DNA of 32,956 nucleotides from Anaerosinus sp. (lineage in GTDB: Bacteria > Bacillota > Negativicutes > JARBTT01), in NCBI GenBank assembly GCA_029240055.1, contig JARBTT010000010.1:1-32956 (forward strand), given 5' to 3'. Under the pieces are notes generated by a model. The model worked only from the letters and a program-made list of their open reading frames with translations. It was not told where the DNA came from and did not search any database. Position 1 is the first letter of the stretch; each line of letters begins with the position of its first letter. Positions 1 to 9,086 of this stretch are shown piece by piece. The translations under genes and the position numbers were made by a program.

Positions 1-1192
1 TCAGACCACTTTCAATAGACTGAGCCACTTCTACTTGCTTTGCAATTACTTTATTGGCAATAAACGTAGGGTCTGCGGCTCTCTGTGAATCTGGCTCTGT
101 TACAACTACTACATTTTCTGGTCTCACGAGCGAATTTAATATCCCCTCGATATCCTTATCTTTTAATATTCCCAGTAAAAACACAAGCTCCTTACCAGCA
201 AAATATTGATCTAAATTCGTTCGTAAAACAGTAGCACCAGCAAGATTATGTGCACCATCAAGTACGATTAACCGCTCTTCCTCATAAACCATTTCAAAAC
301 GTCCCGGCCAACAAACGGTAAGTAACGCATTATGAATTGCCTCACTTGTAATGCGTTTTTCACTATTGGCGAGAACAAGCGCTGTCATAATGGCAACAGA
401 ACTATTTTCAACTTGATGCTTACCTAATAGATTAAGCACATAGATCATTGCTACCCCCATCACATCGGCCGAAAATGTGATGTTTTGCTTATGACCTTCC
501 ATATTTTTGAACATACTTTCAAAATCTTCACCAGCAACAAAAACATCCGCACTTTTTTGTTCAGCAACTTTTTTAATAATCGTTAAGGCTTCATCTTTGG
601 CTGCAGTAATCACGGGAACTCCATCTTTAATAATCCCTGCTTTATGCTCAGCAATACCAGCAAGTGTTCCCCCACAACGGTCGGCATGTTCAAATGTTAC
701 ATTCGTAATCACCGAAACTTCCGGTATAATCACATTCGTCGAGTCTAACAAGCCACCCAAACCAACTTCAATCACTGCATATTCCACTTCCACTTTAGCA
801 AAATAGTAAAATGCAGCAGCCGTAATGACTTCAAACTGGGTTGGATTTTCTTCGCCTTCCTCAATCATTTGCTCTACAAACATACTTACATATGCAATGC
901 TATCGGCAAAATCTTGTTCGGTGATATTTTTCCCATTGACCTGCATACGTTCCGTATAAGATTCAAGATGCGGGGATGTGTACATCCCCGTTTTAATCTT
1001 GGCATTATTTAGAATCGCTGCAAGCATAATGGTCGTAGATCCTTTTCCATTTGTACCAGTCACATGAATAGTTTTATACTTATGTTGCGGATTGTCCATC
1101 AACTTCAGCAAATGGGTAATACGTACCAAGCCAAGCTTGATCCCAAATTGGTTCAATCCATCTAGATACGTTAATGATTCTTGATAAGTCAT
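1..1192 (-). CDS. folC: Folylpolyglutamate synthase / dihydrofolate synthase, 3' part cut by window edge
   Basis: My translation from ATG at 1192 (minus) gives MTYQESLTYLDGLNQFGIKLGLVRITHLLKLMDNPQHKYKTIHVTGTNGKGSTT, the FolC N-terminus with P-loop TGTNGKGS. Frame runs off the window at position 1, so it is absent from the ORF track. Confidence 0.93.
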   Translation of the reverse strand, partial: MTYQESLTYLDGLNQFGIKLGLVRITHLLKLMDNPQHKYKTIHVTGTNGKGSTTIMLAAILNNAKIKTGMYTSPHLESYTERMQVNGKNITEQDFADSIAYVSMFVEQMIEEGEENPTQFEVITAAAFYYFAKVEVEYAVIEVGLGGLLDSTNVIIPEVSVITNVTFEHADRCGGTLAGIAEHKAGIIKDGVPVITAAKDEALTIIKKVAEQKSADVFVAGEDFESMFKNMEGHKQNITFSADVMGVAMIYVLNLLGKHQVENSSVAIMTALVLANSEKRITSEAIHNALLTVCWPGRFEMVYEEERLIVLDGAHNLAGATVLRTNLDQYFAGKELVFLLGILKDKDIEGILNSLVRPENVVVVTEPDSQRAADPTFIANKVIAKQVEVAQSIESGL

Positions 1193-1206
1193 TTTATCAA
1201 TTCCTT

Positions 1207-3861
1207 TTATAAACTAGCCAAATATGCTAGTCGTTCATTAATCGCAGTACGCTTTTCTTCAAAGCCTTTTTGTTTTTCTTTTTCTTTTTCAATCACATCA
1301 GCAGGTACCTTGGCAACAAAGCCAACATTCGCCAATTTTCCACTAACACGTTGTAATTCTTTATCCAATGTAGCCAGTTCTTTATTGAGACGTGCTGTTT
1401 CTTTTTCTACATCGATCAAGCCTTTTAATGGCAAGTAAATTTCCACGCCATTAACTACAGCTGCCATCGCATTTTCAGGTTTACCCTCAGCTGCCTCAAG
1501 AACAGTAATTGGATCCGCAGCTGCTAATACTTTTAAATAACCAGCATTCACTTGCAAAACTTCTTGAAGTTCCTTGGAAGCAAATTGAAGGATCACTTCA
1601 CTTTTCTTACCAGGTGCAACATTGACTTCCGCGCGCATATTACGAATCGCTTTGATGATTTCCATAATCGTCGTCATATCTTGTTCCGCTTTTACATCTA
1701 TTTTACCAGTTTCATTTGTCGGCCAAGCAGCCACCATAATACTCTGACCTTCATGGGGAATATGTTGCCAAATTTCTTCTGTAATGTAAGGCATAAATGG
1801 ATGTAATAACTTTAACGTATGTTCAAGTACATAGCAAAGTACATATTGTGCTATTTGCCGTTCTTTGACCGCTTCTTTATTATATAGCCGAGCTTTTGCC
1901 ATTTCGATATACCAGTCACAGAATTCATTCCAGATGAAATCGTAAAGAGCGCGGCCAGCTTCACCAAGTTCAAATTTTTCTAAATTATTCGTTACTTCTG
2001 TTACTGTTTTAGCGTAACGACTAAGAATCCACTGATCAGCTAATGTATACTCTGCTTGGCTTGGTTTAAAATTTTTATCAAAGCCTTCTAAATTCATCAA
2101 TACAAACCGTGAAGCATTCCATAATTTATTGGCAAAATTACGCGTAGCTTCTACACGCTCCCAATAAAATCGCATATCGTTTCCCGGAGTATTTCCAGTG
2201 ATTAGCATGAAGCGAAGTGTATCTGCACCATATTTCTCGATTACTTCTAATGGATCGATGCCATTACCGAGTGATTTACTCATTTTACGCCCCTGGGAAT
2301 CGCGAACAAGTCCATGAATAAAGACATGTTTAAACGGAATCTCTTTGCCAAATTCTAAGCCCATCATAATCATTCTAGCTACCCAGAAGAAAATAATATC
2401 ATATCCGGTTACAAGCACACTTGTCGGATAGAATTGTTTTAATTCTGCTGTTTCTTCCGGCCACCCCATCGTTGAAAACGGCCATAAACCTGAACTAAAC
2501 CAAGTATCAAGAACATCTTCATCTTGATGCATAGTTTTTCCACATTTTGGGCAACTATGCAAATCATCACGTGATACCACGGTTTCACCACATTCATCAC
2601 AGTACCAAGCTGGGATGCGATGCCCCCACCAAATTTGACGAGAAATACACCAATCACGAATGTTTTCTAGCCAATTGATATAAATTTTAGTAAAACGTTC
2701 TGGAACAAATTTAATTTCCCCCGAAGTAACAGCATCCATTGCTGGCGCTGCCAGTGATTCCATTTTCACGAACCATTGTTTTGACACCATTGGCTCCACT
2801 GTAGTATGGCAACGTTGGCAATGACCAACGGCATGTGCATGGTCAACAATTTTCACTAAATTGCCCAACTCTTTTAAGTCCGCAATAATTTGTTTACGAC
2901 ATTCATAGCGATCCATACCTTTATATTTACCAGTATTATCTGCCATGGTGGCATTATTATTTAATACGATGATTTGTTCTAAATTATGACGTTGACCCAT
3001 TTCAAAGTCATTTGGATCATGCGCTGGTGTTACTTTTACAGCCCCGGTACCAAAGCTAGGATCAACATATTCATCAGCAAAGATTGGAATTTTTCTATTC
3101 AAAATTGGTAAAATTAAGTTTTTACCGATTAAATTCGTATAACGCTCATCTGTCGGATGTACTGCAACCCCACTATCACCCAGCATAGTTTCCGGACGCG
3201 TTGTCGCAATTTCAACATATTTATCTGTTCCTTCTATTTGATAACGAAGGTGATATAAATGCCCTTCACTGTCTTCATGCTCTACTTCGATATCACTTAG
3301 CGCTGTGTTACAACGAGGACACCAGTTTGTAATGCGATACCCTTGATAAATTAAATCTTTTTCATAAAGGCTAACAAAAACTTCACGAACCGCTTTTGAG
3401 CAGCCTTCGTCCATAGTAAAACGTTCCCGCTCCCAATCACAAGAAGCACCCAAACTTCTCAATTGCTTCGTAATTTTACTACCGTATTGATGTTTCCATT
3501 CCCAAACTTTTTCAATGAATTTCTCGCGTCCCAAGTCGTAACGAGATATACCTTGTTCTTTTGCTAGCATTTCTTCAACTTTAATCTGCGTTGCAATACC
3601 AGCATGGTCAGAACCTGGCATCCATAATGTATTGTAGCCTTGCATTCTACGCCAACGAATTTGAATATCTTGCAGCGTGTTATCAAGCGCATGCCCCATG
3701 TGTAATTGACCAGTTACATTCGGTGGTGGTATAACGATACTGAACGGTTGTTTGTCTTCTTCTACTTCCGCATGAAACAACTTATTTTCTTCCCAAAAAG
3801 CATACCATTTCTTTTCAAATGACTGTGGATCATACACAGTCGGAATATTTTTTTCTTCCAT
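1207..3861 (-). CDS. valS: Valyl-tRNA synthetase
   Basis: 884 aa; [14 protein letters not shown] (HIGH-type) and [10 protein letters not shown] (KMSKS) motifs; C-terminal coiled coil; preceded by a T-box leader. Confidence 0.98.
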   Translation of the reverse strand: MEEKNIPTVYDPQSFEKKWYAFWEENKLFHAEVEEDKQPFSIVIPPPNVTGQLHMGHALDNTLQDIQIRWRRMQGYNTLWMPGSDHAGIATQIKVEEMLAKEQGISRYDLGREKFIEKVWEWKHQYGSKITKQLRSLGASCDWERERFTMDEGCSKAVREVFVSLYEKDLIYQGYRITNWCPRCNTALSDIEVEHEDSEGHLYHLRYQIEGTDKYVEIATTRPETMLGDSGVAVHPTDERYTNLIGKNLILPILNRKIPIFADEYVDPSFGTGAVKVTPAHDPNDFEMGQRHNLEQIIVLNNNATMADNTGKYKGMDRYECRKQIIADLKELGNLVKIVDHAHAVGHCQRCHTTVEPMVSKQWFVKMESLAAPAMDAVTSGEIKFVPERFTKIYINWLENIRDWCISRQIWWGHRIPAWYCDECGETVVSRDDLHSCPKCGKTMHQDEDVLDTWFSSGLWPFSTMGWPEETAELKQFYPTSVLVTGYDIIFFWVARMIMMGLEFGKEIPFKHVFIHGLVRDSQGRKMSKSLGNGIDPLEVIEKYGADTLRFMLITGNTPGNDMRFYWERVEATRNFANKLWNASRFVLMNLEGFDKNFKPSQAEYTLADQWILSRYAKTVTEVTNNLEKFELGEAGRALYDFIWNEFCDWYIEMAKARLYNKEAVKERQIAQYVLCYVLEHTLKLLHPFMPYITEEIWQHIPHEGQSIMVAAWPTNETGKIDVKAEQDMTTIMEIIKAIRNMRAEVNVAPGKKSEVILQFASKELQEVLQVNAGYLKVLAAADPITVLEAAEGKPENAMAAVVNGVEIYLPLKGLIDVEKETARLNKELATLDKELQRVSGKLANVGFVAKVPADVIEKEKEKQKGFEEKRTAINERLAYLASL

Positions 3862-3892
3862 TTACACCCAAGCCTCCAAATTTAAATCAAAA

Positions 3893-3931
3893 ATAAAAAA
3901 ACTCCCCCGTCCTAAAAAGGACGAAAGAGCT
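3893..3931 (-). terminator. Intrinsic terminator of the valS T-box
   Basis: Minus strand CTCTTTCGTCCTTTTTAGGACGGGGGAGTTTTTTT. Confidence 0.88.
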
Positions 3932-4140
3932 AACTTTCGTGGTACCACCTTAACTTCTTTTACAAATCACAAGTATTTGCAAAACTCGACCGCAATAACG
4001 CTGCGCTTGCGATTATGCCTACTTTAGCGTTCAGCATAATAACTCCGAGGCTACCTTCCGTTATATTTACTGAGAAACCTTTCAGCCAAGGGCTTCCTCT
4101 CTAAACAGTCAAAATATTAACGTACTCTTCTCTTCATCGT
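3893..4140 (-). promoter_or_regulatory. T-box leader upstream of valS
   Basis: Minus strand contains AAGGTGGTACCACGAAAG (T-box/antiterminator core TGGNACC) followed by a hairpin and T-run. Further 5' are Stem I-like elements (GATGAAGAGAAGAGTA) and GGAAGGTAGCCTCGGAG, where GTA is a plausible Val specifier codon. 5' boundary approximate. Confidence 0.92.
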
Positions 4141-4242
4141 TTTTAAATATATGAAATAATATACAGCTTTTTATACCTACTTGTCAATAGTGGTCTTAAA
4201 AATGAGCTGCATAGCAGTTCCATCAAAGCAAGAATCCTTAGT

Positions 4243-4401
4243 TTATGATTTTGTTTTTAACAAACTTTCAAGATCTCTAATCATATGCAAATGCGTTTCA
4301 AATTCTAAATCATTATTGTCATGATTCAATTGCTGCCTTAATAAGGATATTTGTTGTTGTATCTTTTTTCTAGTGTTTGAACTATTTTTAGCCTCACTCA
4401 T
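4243..4401 (-). CDS. Small hypothetical protein (52 aa)
   Basis: MSEAKNSSNTRKKIQQQISLLRQQLNHDNNDLEFETHLHMIRDLESLLKTKS from ATG at 4401 with upstream AGGAGGTTTACGA. The listed 88-aa ORF starts inside the tRNA and is over-extended. Confidence 0.6.
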   Translation of the reverse strand: MSEAKNSSNTRKKIQQQISLLRQQLNHDNNDLEFETHLHMIRDLESLLKTKS

Positions 4402-4439
4402 TCGTAAACCTCCTTTTGGTAACGATCTGATAATATACA

Positions 4440-4468
4440 AAAACCTCTGTGATTTCTCACAGAGGTCA
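4440..4468 (-). terminator. Intrinsic terminator after tRNA-Leu
   Basis: Minus strand CCTCTGTGAGAAATCACAGAGGTTTTTG: 9-bp stem followed by a T-run. Confidence 0.85.
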
Positions 4469-4479
4469 TAAATTTCAAA

Positions 4480-4562
4480 TGGTGCGGGTGAAGGGACTTG
4501 AACCCCCACGGTTACCCGCCAGATCCTAAGTCTGGTGCGTCTGCCAATTCCGCCACACCCGC
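4480..4562 (-). tRNA. tRNA-Leu (anticodon TAG), CCA encoded
   Basis: Minus strand GCGGGTGTGGCGGAATTGGCAGACGCACCAGACTTAGGATCTGGCGGGTAACCGTGGGGGTTCAAGTCCCTTCACCCGCACCA. Acceptor stem GCGGGTG/CACCCGC, loop CTTAGGA, long variable arm typical of Leu. Confidence 0.97.
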
Positions 4563-4594
4563 ATGTGACAACGTTACCGTCAATCGACTTTTAT

Positions 4595-4623
4595 ATAGTA
4601 TCATAAGGGTTCTATGATGTCAA
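4595..4623 (-). promoter_or_regulatory. Sigma70-type promoter for tRNA-Leu
   Basis: Minus strand TTGACA-N17-TACTAT. Confidence 0.85.
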
Positions 4624-4633
4624 ATACTTTTGT

Positions 4634-5125
4634 CTATCCTTCGTTCGTTTCAGCTGCACCGAGGTCTTTTAGCATTTGTTCGGTAATGTCTTCTTCTGAA
4701 TACAGCTTGATTCCACGCTGACTAAGTAGCGCTGCTGCTACGCCTTGCCCTACTATTTTCGTACCACTAAAAGTACCATCATAGATTTGGTGAACACCAC
4801 AAGAGGGGCTGCGCTCTTTTAAAATAGCAGCTTTAACACCATATTGCACAGCGATTGTCAACAATGTTTCCGCCCCAGTAACAAAGTTCATGGTCACATC
4901 ATCGGCAAGCTTGCTCATTATTTTTGCAGTTCCAGCCAAAACCTCTTGGCCACTTCCATTGATAATTTCCGCAGGTGGACGCGGAATTGGGAGTTTTCCC
5001 AAACACTCTGGGCAAATGGCAATAAAATTTCCCTTTTGATTATATTTCATCAAAAGTTCATGCGCATCTGCGCCTCCGTTATACCTTACCTTATGGCCTA
5101 CTAAACACGCACTAACTAAAATCAT
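4634..5125 (-). CDS. DUF523 family protein
   Basis: 163 aa: MILVSACLVGHKVRYNGGAD..CPECLGKLPIPRPPAEI..KERSPSCGVHQIYDGTFSG, characteristic DUF523 motifs. Confidence 0.92.
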   Translation of the reverse strand: MILVSACLVGHKVRYNGGADAHELLMKYNQKGNFIAICPECLGKLPIPRPPAEIINGSGQEVLAGTAKIMSKLADDVTMNFVTGAETLLTIAVQYGVKAAILKERSPSCGVHQIYDGTFSGTKIVGQGVAAALLSQRGIKLYSEEDITEQMLKDLGAAETNEG

Positions 5126-5138
5126 TTCAATCCCTCAC

Positions 5139-5696
5139 TTATAGCTTGAAAATTTTAATAGGTAATTCAATTTTATGTGCTAGTTGTGTAAAATTAGTTA
5201 CCTTCAATTCTTTTCCCGCCAACAACGCAATCGCTGCACAAGTCCTTGCATCATCCAATGCATTGTGATGGTTAAAATCAATGTTAAAGTACTGACCAAG
5301 CGTGCCTAGTTTATGGTCTTCGAGCTGCGGCCAAACCTTTCTCGCTATACTTACCGTACAAAAATGTTGGAACTTCGGTGGTTCTAGCTGATACTCATTG
5401 ATACAACCTTTTAACACACTCATATCAAAACTCGCATTATGCGCAATAACTATTTTATTATCCAAACAAGGCTTTAAGTCCCGCCAAATCGCCGCAAAGG
5501 TTGGCTTATCACGGACATCATTTGGCGTAATCCCATGGATTTGAATATTCGTATAATTAAACTCCATGCGCGGTGGCTTGATCAAGGCATAATAAGAGTC
5601 AAATATTTTTCCATCTTTCACTTCAACAACAGCAACACTACAAGCACTATTTCGTTTACTGTTTGCCGTTTCAAAATCTATTGCAACAAAATTCAT
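5139..5696 (-). CDS. DnaQ-like 3'-5' exonuclease
   Basis: MNFVAIDFETANSKRNSACSVAVV (ExoI DxE), VIAHNASFDMSVL (ExoII), HNALDDARTCAAIA (ExoIII HxxxxD). Confidence 0.92.
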   Translation of the reverse strand: MNFVAIDFETANSKRNSACSVAVVEVKDGKIFDSYYALIKPPRMEFNYTNIQIHGITPNDVRDKPTFAAIWRDLKPCLDNKIVIAHNASFDMSVLKGCINEYQLEPPKFQHFCTVSIARKVWPQLEDHKLGTLGQYFNIDFNHHNALDDARTCAAIALLAGKELKVTNFTQLAHKIELPIKIFKL

Positions 5697-5742
5697 AGCT
5701 GTATTACCTTTCTATATCACTTACATCATTTATACCTAAATT

Positions 5743-5771
5743 ATTGTAACGCATACGCGATAGTGTCGCAA
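5743..5771 (-). promoter_or_regulatory. Sigma70-type promoter for the exonuclease/DUF523 unit
   Basis: Minus strand TTGCGA-N17-TACAAT. Confidence 0.65.
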
Positions 5772-5799
5772 TAAAATTTTATAATCTATATAAAATCAT

Positions 5800-5838
5800 A
5801 GAAAAGAGGCTATTACATTTTTCTTCTGCAATAGCCTC
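5800..5838 (-). terminator. Intrinsic terminator after nfnB-like gene
   Basis: Minus strand GAGGCTATT...AATAGCCTC followed by TTTTC. Confidence 0.75.
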
Positions 5839-5857
5839 CAAATTTCTATTCAACCAA

Positions 5858-7261
5858 TTACGCACGTTTTTCTTTTAAATATTGATCAATCGCAACTGCA
5901 GCTTTTTTACCTGCTCCCATTGCAAGAATAACGGTTGCAGCGCCTGTTACAATATCACCACCAGCGAATACACCTGGTTTACTCGTTGCACCAGTTTCCT
6001 CATCGGCAATAATATTGCCGTGTTTGTTGGTCTCAAGACCAGGCGTGGTTGATTGCACTAATGGATTTGGACCCTGACCAATCGCAATGACAACCGTATC
6101 CACCGCAAGTTCAAATTCTGAGCCTTCAATTGCTACTGGACGACGACGACCAGACGCATCAGGTTCACCAAGTTCCATTTGAATACATTTTAGTCCCTTA
6201 ACCCAACCTTGTTCGTCGCCAACAACAGCGACTGGATTATTTAACAACTTAAAATCAATGCCTTCATCTTTTGCATGATGTACTTCTTCTAAACGAGCTG
6301 GTAGTTCCGCTTCACTACGACGATACACAATATATACATGCTCTGCACCTAAACGAAGTGCTGTACGCGCTGCATCCATTGCTACATTGCCACCGCCAAC
6401 GACAGCAACATTTTTACCAACATGAAGTGGTGTTGCATGATTAGGGAATTTATACGCTTTCATTAAATTACAACGCGTTAAAAATTCATTTGCTGCATAA
6501 ACGCCATTTAAGTTTTCGCCAGGAATCCTCATGAAATGAGGCAAGCCTGCACCAGTAGCAATAAATACAGAATCGAAACCTTCTTCTTCCATCAATTCAT
6601 CTATGGTAACCAATTTACCAACAACTGAATTGACTTCGATTTTCACACCAATTTTACACAAATTATCAATTTCAGTTTTTACAATTTTATCTTTAGGAAG
6701 TCTAAATTCAGGAATACCATAAGATAAAACGCCACCAGCTGTATGAAGTGCTTCAAAAATCGTAACTTGATAGCCAAATTTCGCCAAATCACCAGCTGCT
6801 GCAAGACCAGCAGGGCCAGACCCAATAATCGCTACTTTCTGGGCATCAGGAGCGTATTCAATCGGTTGAATCGTTTCCCCTTGTCCCATAGAATAATCCG
6901 CAACAAATCGTTCTAAACGACCAATCGCCACTGATTCACCACGTTTTGCCAAAATACAATGTTTTTCACATTGTTCTTCTTGCGGGCAAACACGTCCGCA
7001 TACTGCCGGTAAGCTATTCACACTTTTTATTTCTGTTAATGCCTCTTCAAACTTGCCCTCTTTGACATGACTAATAAAGGCTGGTATATCTATTTCTACT
7101 GGACACCCTTGGCGGCACAATGGTTTTTTGCAATTCAGACAGCGCTCTGCCTCTGCCATTGCAGTTTCTTTACTATAGCCTAGAGTAACCTCATCAAAAT
7201 TTCTTGCCCGAACTTTTGGTTCCTGTTCTGGCATTGCATGTTTTGTTAATGAGAGTGACAT
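5858..7261 (-). CDS. gltA: NADPH-dependent glutamate synthase small-chain-like oxidoreductase (GltD / NfnB family)
   Basis: CLNCKKPLCRQGCPVEIDIPAFI, CGRVCPQEEQCEKHC, GSGPAGLAAAGDLAKFGYQVTIFE, AVVGGGNVAMDAARTA. Start set to ATG at 7261 (MSLSLTKHAMPEQEPK) with GGAGGCGACTG SD; the ORF-track start at 7306 lies inside the upstream gene. Confidence 0.93.
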   Translation of the reverse strand: MSLSLTKHAMPEQEPKVRARNFDEVTLGYSKETAMAEAERCLNCKKPLCRQGCPVEIDIPAFISHVKEGKFEEALTEIKSVNSLPAVCGRVCPQEEQCEKHCILAKRGESVAIGRLERFVADYSMGQGETIQPIEYAPDAQKVAIIGSGPAGLAAAGDLAKFGYQVTIFEALHTAGGVLSYGIPEFRLPKDKIVKTEIDNLCKIGVKIEVNSVVGKLVTIDELMEEEGFDSVFIATGAGLPHFMRIPGENLNGVYAANEFLTRCNLMKAYKFPNHATPLHVGKNVAVVGGGNVAMDAARTALRLGAEHVYIVYRRSEAELPARLEEVHHAKDEGIDFKLLNNPVAVVGDEQGWVKGLKCIQMELGEPDASGRRRPVAIEGSEFELAVDTVVIAIGQGPNPLVQSTTPGLETNKHGNIIADEETGATSKPGVFAGGDIVTGAATVILAMGAGKKAAVAIDQYLKEKRA

Positions 7262-8109
7262 TGACAGTCGCCTCCTTGTTTTTTTGCTTGATTGGCACAA
7301 TGACATTCATGCGCCGCCTCTTGCGTTTTATACATACGTTGCCGGGACATCAGCCCAGCAAAATCTACTTGATGAGCATCAAATTCAGGACCATCCACAC
7401 AAGCAAATTTACTCTCATCACCAACTTGTACCCGACAGCCACCACACATACCAGTGCCATCCACCATGATTGGATTTAAACTAACAAGGGTTTTTATCCC
7501 ATATGGACGTGTCGTTTCAGCAACACTACGCATCATAACAACAGGGCCAATCGCAATAACTGTACTTATTTCCATTCCAGAGTCAATTAACATTTTCAAT
7601 TGATCGGTTACAAACCCTTTATGCCCTTTAGACCCGTCATCTGTCGTGATATATACTTCATCATTCACAGCATTCATTTCTTCTTCTAGAATCAAAATAT
7701 CTTTATTTCTCGCACCCATAATGGAAATCACATGATTACCCGCTTGCTTCATCCCACGAGCAATCGGATAAATCGGCGCTACACCAATACCGCCACCAAT
7801 ACAAATCACATTACCCATTTTTTCAATGTGCGTTTTTTTGCCTAATGGTCCAACTAAATCTAAGATACTATCACCTTCGCAAAAACTACCAAGCTGTTTT
7901 GTTGATGCACCAACTTCTTGGAATATAATTGTAATCGTACCTTTTGCGCGATCGAAATCAGCGATAGTGAGCGGTACTCTTTCTCCTTCTTCATCCGTGC
8001 GCACAATAACAAACTGACCTGGCTCAGCTTTTTTCGCAATACGAGGTGCTTCTAATTCAAAAAGCAATACCCCTTGCGACAATTCTTTTTTTGTAAGAAT
8101 TTTATACAT
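7246..8109 (-). CDS. FAD/NAD-binding ferredoxin-NADP+ reductase-like subunit (NfnA / sulfide dehydrogenase family)
   Basis: 287 aa; MYKILTKKELSQGVLLFELEAPRIAKKAEPGQFVIVR..ERVPLTIAD, CIGGGIGVAPIYPIA, GTGMCGGCRVQV...ACVDGPEFDAHQVDF ([2Fe-2S] ligands). Confidence 0.93.
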   Translation of the reverse strand: MYKILTKKELSQGVLLFELEAPRIAKKAEPGQFVIVRTDEEGERVPLTIADFDRAKGTITIIFQEVGASTKQLGSFCEGDSILDLVGPLGKKTHIEKMGNVICIGGGIGVAPIYPIARGMKQAGNHVISIMGARNKDILILEEEMNAVNDEVYITTDDGSKGHKGFVTDQLKMLIDSGMEISTVIAIGPVVMMRSVAETTRPYGIKTLVSLNPIMVDGTGMCGGCRVQVGDESKFACVDGPEFDAHQVDFAGLMSRQRMYKTQEAAHECHCANQAKKQGGDCQCHSH

Positions 8110-8257
8110 TTGTTCACGCTCCTAAAGAAATATCTCTAAAACACCTTCAATGTTTTACCAAATATATTATATCATAGAATGTACTAAATTTCACATTATG
8201 ATAATTATTTTTTATTAAATTATCTTCCATTTATAAAGAAAACTATGCACTAAAAAA

Positions 8258-8302
8258 AATAAAAGCGCAGTCGGAATCAATCATCCAAACTACGCTTTTA
8301 CT
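8258..8302 (-). terminator. Intrinsic terminator after the metF-like gene
   Basis: Minus strand AAAAGCGTAGT...ACTGCGCTTTTATTTTTTTT. Confidence 0.75.
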
Positions 8303-8306
8303 TTCT

Positions 8307-9053
8307 TTATTTATGAAAGGCCCCTGTTAAATATGGCAATAAATTAGTTTTTATCGGCATAAGGTAAATATTTGCATCATTATTTTTAACAAAATTCATT
8401 GTTTTTCTCGCAAAATCAATATTCCACTCTAACGTCGGTTTAAAATTGCGTGGGAAAATTACATTGTTCTTAGTTTCCCAGTAGTTTACAGAGCGTTCCG
8501 ACATCACTGGTGATACTCCCCAATAAACTTCCCTACCTTCAAGCATCTCCGCATACATTTCCATATACCGCAAATCAAAAAATGGCTGTGTGAAAAATCC
8601 AGCGGCACCAGCTTGAACTTTGCGTCTGATATTATATTCTTCTTGGCGCATGCTGCTGCGATATTGATCAATCCCGGCATAAACTTTAATATGTGGCAAT
8701 TCATCACGGAATTTGCGAATGACATCCGTACTTACTGTAGGATATATTTTTCGCGTCATATCTTGTGGTGGATCACCAGCGATCACAAGAACTTCATTGA
8801 TGCTATTTTCCACTAAAAATTTTGCCATTGGTAATGGTTTATCTAAATTAATATCAATGGCTCTAATATGAGGCATTGTATTTTCATAGAAATTTTTCGC
8901 AATTTTTGCGCCTTCCCAACTACGAACATCATATCTTAATAATTCCGGCACGTTGATGACATCAATACAATCAAAGTTATCCTTTAATACTTGTAATTCT
9001 TCATTGATTGCTGCTTCATCACGCGGTACTAATTCAACAGAAATTCTAACCAT
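8307..9053 (-). CDS. Methylenetetrahydrofolate reductase-like protein (divergent, short)
   Basis: VLVIAGDPPQD, YNIRRKVQAGAAGFFTQPFFDLRYM, WGVSPVMSERSVNYW resemble the MTHFR TIM barrel. ATG at 9053 with GGGAGGTTG SD; ORF-track start is an upstream TTG. Located beside fhs and folD. Confidence 0.78.
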   Translation of the reverse strand: MVRISVELVPRDEAAINEELQVLKDNFDCIDVINVPELLRYDVRSWEGAKIAKNFYENTMPHIRAIDINLDKPLPMAKFLVENSINEVLVIAGDPPQDMTRKIYPTVSTDVIRKFRDELPHIKVYAGIDQYRSSMRQEEYNIRRKVQAGAAGFFTQPFFDLRYMEMYAEMLEGREVYWGVSPVMSERSVNYWETKNNVIFPRNFKPTLEWNIDFARKTMNFVKNNDANIYLMPIKTNLLPYLTGAFHK

Positions 9054-9086
9054 ATTCAACCTCCCTATGAAAGTAAAAGCTTTCTT

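Noticed and set aside
507-806. Plus-strand ORF of 99 aa
   Set aside because: Antisense to folC; low-complexity Ser/Thr/Ile-rich translation with no recognisable family.
2439-2657. Minus-strand alternative-frame ORF inside valS (72 aa)
   Set aside because: Out-of-frame within a complete conserved valS; no own SD or family. Same reasoning for 8504-8725, 11074-11283, 12048-12248, 12626-12835, 13355-13576 and 28621-28872.
4402-4509. N-terminal extension MGVQVPSPAPFEIYDL of the 88-aa ORF
   Set aside because: Translation of tRNA-Leu sequence and its terminator; start moved to 4401.
8170-8205. Possible Rex-like site upstream of the nfnA-like gene (minus AATGTGAAATTTAGTACATT)
   Set aside because: Only one half resembles TTGTGAA; not a palindrome matching the Rex consensus.
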